The notes under the pieces are model-generated. The model did not search any database. It saw nothing but the letters and a program-made list of their open reading frames with translations, and was not told the DNA's origin. A stretch of DNA of 64,000 nt from Citrus sinensis (taxonomy: Eukaryota > Streptophyta > Magnoliopsida > Sapindales > Rutaceae): NCBI RefSeq assembly GCF_022201045.2, contig NC_068560.1, forward strand, positions 29,715,501 through 29,779,500, in the 5' to 3' direction. Below are positions 58,648 through 64,000 of the stretch, one piece after another. Made by a program: the position numbers and the translations under genes. Numbering within the stretch: position 1 is the first letter of the stretch; the number at the start of each line of letters is the position of its first letter.

Positions 58648-60830
58648 TAAGGTTTCCCCTTTTTAGTGTATGAGTGTATTTTTTTTTTCATTTTTTAAGT
58701 TACGTCCACACAAAATTTATATTTTAACATAATTTCTTAAGTACAGACGATAAAATATTTATATATACTGAGTGGCATATAAACAATATAATTATATGAG
58801 GTGAAATTTAAAATTTTAAAATATACGAATGTTGGCATTAAAAAATAAATTTTAAATTTAGAAGATTAAATATAAATAACTATGAAAACCTTAACGAAAA
58901 CATGAGGAAGAACAAAGAAAATGAAAGTGGGCATGGATTGAATTTGTCCCCAACCTACATATGACTATAGGAACCCTAATTTTTTTTTAAAAAAAATAGA
59001 GGGCACAAGGTGAAGGCCAATTAAGATGATAGAATATTAGAAAGTGCCATTTAATTTGTTGTCTACTGTGCTTTCTTTCACCCACTAATCATTCTTTAGC
59101 ATAAAAACAAATTCCATTTGCCCCACGTCGAAACCCAATGAGTGGATGCCAACAAAGCAGCTTATTGTCCAATAGGTTGTCGACACATCGTTAAGTAATT
59201 TATTAGAATTCTCAAATGCTAATTAAAACCACCCCCAACAAAAAATAAATAAATAAAGTGAAGAACAAGAGGGCCGGGCAGACCGGCCTTGTAAGACACG
59301 ATAAGCAGACAGCGGTCGTGACATGTTTTTTTCTTTTTGTTTTTTCATCGTTTCAATTAATTAATTAATTAATTGATGAAAGATAATCGCAGTGACTACA
59401 AGTGGTACATTCTTTAAAAATAATTAATAACCACTAAATGAAATTAAAGAAATGTTTCACCTGTCGAGGGACGATGGCGTACGTTGTAAAACATTAAAAA
59501 TTAAACACCAAACGCGTGTAAAATTTAAAGTTTTTTTTTTATAACTATTGGTTTAAGATTTATCTAAACAAAAGAGAAGAAATGTGAGGGAAGGGGTTCG
59601 AGCCTCCGCAGTCGCATTGTAGGGATTTAATTTAAATATTCTTCCTTGGAGTCCTTGAGTTCGAGTGAAGACAGTTTTTCTCTCAGGATGGGAGTTTGAC
59701 ATCCCTCGAATATTTGAGAGGGTTAAAAATCTGAGCGGTGTCATATCAGCATTCATATCAATAGGGCTCAATATAAATATATGATTGTACATATCAATTA
59801 TACTCTCATGTAATATGAGTTGTAATTGAACTGTAATTTGAGCAATAGTCTCATATAATAAATAAAAAACAACAAAAGAGAAGAATGAGTCAGCCATTTT
59901 GTCGACCTATTTACTTTATTAATCTTTGCAAGCAAGCAAGTTAAGATGATTGAGACCACATGTTAGTTCAACGAGATTCCTATAAACAAACATAATATTG
60001 GAAGGTTATGAATAACAAAATGTTTTTTTTTTTATTTTTGGGATTTTTGCATATAATTAGAAGAGTTATTCATTAATATTACTATTGTCTTACGTGTGAT
60101 GGCAATTGCTTATCTTTCATGATTATTTTTTTTTTTACAACTCTATTTGTCTTAATTTTAACTTAATGTAATCCCAAAGGATGTTTGATTAAGAAACAGA
60201 AACAAAATTTAAAATTGACAAAAAGTTGTGCGGCAGTAAAAATGCCTTGCTCGTGCGTTAACAAAAGGGTCGCCAGGCCAACTAGAGAGCCTTGCGTGAA
60301 CAATAATGTCGAAACAAGAGAATAATTAAAGCAAATTATTCGTGCCATGAAATATGAAAAAAAATCACATGCCAATCAATTCTCACGTTTATGATGAATG
60401 GGGGCTTGAGTTTTATGAATTCATGGCAGTCAAAAACATAATTGAGCAACAAATAGAGAGATATCTTTTAATGGTGGAACACGATGCGATCAATCAAAAT
60501 GAACGTGATCATGGGTGATGCAATGGCTCTCTTTTGCTTTTGGTCACTTTATTGTTTGAACGAACTTAATAATTGCTTTCAATAAAGTAATTAATTATAA
60601 TTTCATGTTAGATAAGACCATGTTCATAATAATCCCTTAATTTTATTAAAAATTATCAATTATCTGTAAATTATTAAAAACGAGGTCAAAAATATCAACC
60701 ATAAACTATTTCTTATACCAAATTTTAATTATAAAAAGGGCACTATTCCTTTTTTTTGTTGGAGTAGTTTTTATAATAATTTTTTTAATTATATGAGACT
60801 GTTATACGAGAAAATAATTAAGCAAATGCT

Positions 60831-60945
60831 AAGTTAAAATAATTGTAACATACATCTCTCATGTGAACCACACAAATTATGAGTCCTATAATTTTATGTG
60901 GTTCATATGAGAGATGTATGTTATAATTATTGTAACTTAAAGACT
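60831..60945. mobile_element. fold-back (MITE-like) inverted repeat, about 115 bp
   Basis: Arms at about 60831-60876 and 60893-60941 are inverted copies (acatacatctctcatgtgaa versus ttcatatgagagatgtatgt) around a short AT-rich loop. The ends read aagttaaaataatt and, inverted, aagttacaataatt. Target duplication is not clear. It lies about 350 bp upstream of the bHLH start. Confidence 0.7.
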
Positions 60946-61176
60946 CTTAAATAATTAATATTTATAATTATAATATTAATTTATATTAAATTTTATATAA
61001 TAGTGCCTTTGTAGCAATTAATTGTTTCAAGGTGAACACGTCGCATGTCACATGGATAATTTATATAATTATTGAAAAAAAAAAGAAAAAAAGAAGAGAG
61101 GGGGCAATAAATGTGAATAAGCAAAGGACGCGTGTAATCCCGTGACTTTCATTTAAAAGTCTCCGCATTCCCCCTC

Positions 61177-61184
61177 CATATAAC
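61177..61184 (+). promoter_or_regulatory. TATA box candidate of the bHLH gene
   Basis: CATATAAC follows a C-rich tract and lies about 115 nt upstream of the ATG. It is a weak match but in a sensible place. Confidence 0.35.
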
Positions 61185-61295
61185 TAACAAAACCCTCCTC
61201 AATTCTCTCTTCATAAAACCAAAAACAGAATTTTGCATTTTATCAAACCAGCGCAATTTGGATCAATAAAAAAAAAACCATAACAGAATTTGATT

Positions 61296-61970
61296 ATGGA
61301 CTCTTTCGACGAATCAAATTGCGACACGTCGCTCGATATGGAGCCGAAGCGGAAGAAGCGAAGAATAGGGAACAACGACGACGGAGTAGGAGGAGAAGAT
61401 GAGTTGATTCGTCGTCGCCAACGCAATGATGATGATGATGATGATGATTCCCGAAACGCAGCGTATCGGGAGGTTACGAAGCGTTGGAGAACGGATAAGG
61501 AGCAACAGATCTACTCGTCCAAACTTTTCCAAGCGGTCCGCCACGTGCGCCGTCGGAGCTCGTCGGCCAGAACCGGCAAGGCAATCCGAGAAACCGCTGA
61601 TAGGCTGATGGCCGTCTCGGCCAAAGGCGCCACCCGGTGGAGCCGCGCGATTCTCTCGAGTCCCCCCAGTTTGAGGCTCAAGAAGCGGCAGGTTAAAGTG
61701 AGAGTCACCGGCTGTAGCCGGTTGAGGAGGAAGCCGGAGGAAGCGATGAGGAGGAAGAACAAGTTGCCGCCTGTCCAAAAGAAATTGCGCGTGCTCGGCC
61801 GGATGATTCCCGGTTGCCGGAAGGTTTCGTCGTTGAATCTTCTAGAAGAAGCGACTGATTACATCTCCGCCTTGGAGATGCAGGTCCGGGCCATGACTGC
61901 TCTCACCGCTATTCTAGCCGGCTCTTCGCCGGCTGATGATCGGCTTGGCTTGAACGTTGTTAGATCGTAG
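61296..61970 (+). CDS. atypical bHLH transcription factor, AIF type (bHLH147-150 group)
   Basis: An intronless gene of 224 aa from ATG 61296 to TAG 61970, distinctly richer in GC than its surroundings. The N-terminus is acidic/basic with a KRKKRR cluster and a run of seven Asp (about residues 46-52). A conserved block follows (KEQQIYSSKLFQAVRHVRR...RTGKAIRETADRLMAVSAKG..RWSRAI), then a helix-loop-helix (VQKKLRVLGRMIPGCRKVS then LLEEATDYISALEMQVRAM, about 155-205). The basic region lacks the Glu needed for E-box binding, as in ATBS1-INTERACTING FACTORs, which act as non-DNA-binding HLH repressors in brassinosteroid and growth control. Which of the AIF1-4 orthologues it represents cannot be told. 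Confidence 0.9.
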   Translation: MDSFDESNCDTSLDMEPKRKKRRIGNNDDGVGGEDELIRRRQRNDDDDDDDSRNAAYREVTKRWRTDKEQQIYSSKLFQAVRHVRRRSSSARTGKAIRETADRLMAVSAKGATRWSRAILSSPPSLRLKKRQVKVRVTGCSRLRRKPEEAMRRKNKLPPVQKKLRVLGRMIPGCRKVSSLNLLEEATDYISALEMQVRAMTALTAILAGSSPADDRLGLNVVRS

Positions 61971-64000
61971 AAGGCCGTGGCTTTGTCCTGCCAGGTGTTA
62001 TTAGTTTTTTGTTTTTTTTTTTCTCTTTTAATTCTTTATTTTCTACTTTGTTTTTATTTTTATGAGATTTTTATATTCGTGTATTTTATTGTATACATGG
62101 CCTCTTCTTTTTCTTTTTTTTTTTTCCTTTTTTGACCTTTCTTTTGAGCACCACCCTATTTTAATTTTTTTTAATCTTAATATTGGTTAGCTTTTTGTTT
62201 TATTAAGATAGATTAGTTTATTAATCAATTGGGAAATGCCAACTAATTTTGGTTGGACAATCAACCATAACTTTAAGTGAAAAACAAATAGGTTTTCTTC
62301 GGTGCATGTTTCTTAAGCGAAAACGTTTGCTTTCGTATTCCAGAAATTCCAACCAAAGAATTAAAAAAAAAAAAATGATGATCCTTCTTTCAAGTAACCA
62401 AAAAGATGAGTTATCAAATTTCTGATGTGTAAAAATATTGATTAATGTTCACTGTCATCAGTATAATGTTTTTTATATATAAAAATGTAACGTTGTTATA
62501 TTGTATCTTTATTTTCATTACAATGTATTTTATTAATATTTACAATGGGTCTAGTTGAAAATTAGAAGAAAATCATTTTGTATAAAGCACACAATAAATA
62601 GTCTTGAAAACTCAAAACTTTTGAAAAAAAAAAGAAAGAAAGAAAGAAAGATGAGACAACCACTTAATTAATTGCATGATTTGCTAAGTAATGTGATATT
62701 TTTTCAAAATTTGTCACGGCAGAGTTTTGAAAATTAAAGTTTGAATTTTGAAATATGGAATGGGTAGGGTAGGTTGAAAAATGGTAACAAGGGTGGATTC
62801 ATATGAAGTGTAAATGAAAATTTTACGTGTTATTAGATGAATTTATGTAAATTCCAGTGGGTGTGATTTACCGGGAAGAGATCCTCTGACACAAATGGAT
62901 ATTTGTGAGATACGAAATCGCGAATAATGAGGGAACAGTGGGGAAGCACAGCCCCACCAGGTGGCCCTGACAGGAATTAGAAAGTTTATGTTGTTGATGA
63001 AAATGGAGCCAATTTCCAAATTGGTGTTGTGAACAAAACAGCTTCATGACATGTGCCTCGATGGCCCTACTGCAAATGACCACCGACTTTCAGGCCCACC
63101 CTACAACTTTATAAAATGGCTTCCATGTGATCATCAGCTGTTTGTGTAAATGCCTCAAACAAAAACCAAAAGTAAGTACTTGGTGTGTGCACATGCTATT
63201 TGGAGACGAAACATTTATGGTCTAAAGACAAGTTTTAGCCCAGCCCTGCCCCCTCACCAGTAAGCCCCCTTTTCTAATCTCTCCCTCCCTTCTGTTTTCC
63301 TATTAAAAGCCCAACACGTGTGCTTCTGCCAATACCTAGCTGTCAATTTTAGTGGCATCCCTATCAAGGGCTTTATTTATTTATTCATATTTTAAATTTT
63401 TGGAGCCAACATGCATATGTATCTAGGTCATGATGATGGGTATTGGGTTGAATTGAACGACCACACCACACATGATTTGTTCTTTTGTAGATTTTCCCAA
63501 CTCAAAATTGCTTTATTTTGTGTGCTTTCATTTCAAAAATCATACATTTGCCTTTGCACCCCCACACACACAAAACCCCCCATCTATTTTCACATGCTTC
63601 CATGTGCTCTCATTTAAGAAGCCATCTTTTGCTTTCCCTTTTTTGGGCAAGTTACTACTTGTATCGTGCACTGGGACGAACACCTGTTAGGCCTATTTAT
63701 CTGTTGGATTTGATAGCCAGAATCAACCCTTTATTACCATTTTTTTTTTTTCTGTTTGGCCCACTAATTGAAATTTTTTGCATGAAGCTAACTTTGAGGC
63801 TTAACTTACCTGCAATTTCTCATTTTCTTAAAGACTCTAATCAAAAGGAGATACAGAGCCCCCTTTTTTTGAGTCGATTTTTTGTTTGTCAAAAATTGGT
63901 ATGAAACCATGAATTTGAGTAAATGGGACCATAGATTTGTTACTCATAATAGGTTAATACTAGAGCCAAAATCATCTCTGATTTGTGGTACACACTTGAT
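61971..64000. other. intergenic region to the window end
   Basis: It contains the bHLH 3' UTR (T-rich tracts to about 62170), a (GAAA)n tract near 62631-62650, and AT-rich sequence. Short ORFs at 63411-63904 overlap low-complexity CA/CT-rich sequence and show no domain, so I call no gene here. Confidence 0.6.

Larger units (their letters stand above)
56103..61295. other. 5.2-kb gene-poor intergenic region
   Basis: It starts with the SOQ1 3' UTR and ends with the promoter of the bHLH gene. It holds two fold-back elements (58531-58647 and 60831-60945), (AAT)n tracts, a (CATC)n tract near 57996-58026 and an AATT run near 59354-59374. No ORF has a recognisable domain, and no tRNA, rRNA or snoRNA was seen. 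Confidence 0.65.

Noticed and set aside
59550..59830. Possible second SINE (ggttcgagcctcc resembles a B-box)
   Set aside because: No matching A-box at the right distance, no clear tail or target duplication; kept as ordinary intergenic sequence.
61314..61778. 154-aa open frame on the minus strand
   Set aside because: It is the GC-rich shadow of the bHLH gene on the plus strand.
63411..63904. Overlapping short plus-strand ORFs at the window end
   Set aside because: Low-complexity CA/CT-rich sequence, no domain, no splice-supported extension.
1..64000. CRISPR arrays, rRNA operons, bacterial-type operons or toxin systems
   Set aside because: None seen; gene structure is plant nuclear and the regular repeats found are LRR exons, LTR arrays and microsatellites.

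Overview
The window is plant nuclear DNA. Genes carry many introns with AT-rich GT...AG borders, intergenic DNA is AT-rich with poly-A/T and (AAT)n tracts, and the products are plant-specific (a CC-NBS-LRR receptor, a DYW-type PPR, SOQ1, a plastid ferroportin, a retaining type II pectinesterase). The organism is a eudicot; a woody rosid such as Citrus would fit, but that is an impression and I could not check it.

Layout. 1-14.5 kb: the 3' part of a very large NLR gene (+) whose LRR region was built by tandem duplication of a three-exon cassette, four cassettes in all, with homologous long introns between them and one SINE-like insertion. 15.4-19.0 kb: two tandem F-box genes (-); the distal one is intact, the other is a pseudogene with several lesions and a 675-bp solo LTR flanked by a 5-bp target duplication. 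21.2-25.3 kb: IREG3/FPN3-type plastid ferroportin (+, 13 exons, 598 aa). 28.0-31.3 kb: kelch-repeat protein (+, 9 exons, 657 aa). 33.0-34.8 kb: secreted pectinesterase (-, 5 exons, 349 aa). 36.25-44.0 kb: DYW-type PPR pseudogene (+), split by a young 5.8-kb Ty1/copia element (-) and also carrying a 1-bp frameshift. 44.2-44.5 kb: small secreted protein (-). 45.05-45.86 kb: non-autonomous Mutator-like element with a perfect 9-bp target duplication. 46.8-56.1 kb: SOQ1 (+, 28 exons, 1089 aa). 56.1-61.3 kb: gene-poor stretch with two fold-back elements. 61.3-62.0 kb: intronless atypical bHLH of the AIF type (+). The rest has no gene that I can support.

The genes do not form an operon-like unit; this is an ordinary plant gene neighbourhood. 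IREG3 and SOQ1 are both chloroplast proteins (plastid iron handling and photoprotection), but nothing in the sequence links them.

The most interesting observations are (1) the exon-cassette expansion of the NLR LRR, all in phase 0 and all open, and (2) the copia element. The copia element has no tRNA-type primer binding site. Instead, 13 nt starting two bases after the 5' LTR are exactly complementary to an LTR segment placed where a TATA-like motif predicts the transcript 5' end, which is the geometry of Tf1-style self-priming. Its U3 also carries a 70-bp tandem array of AAACGG/CCGTTT near-palindromes. All exon borders, identities and repeats were read by eye; no alignment or database search was run.
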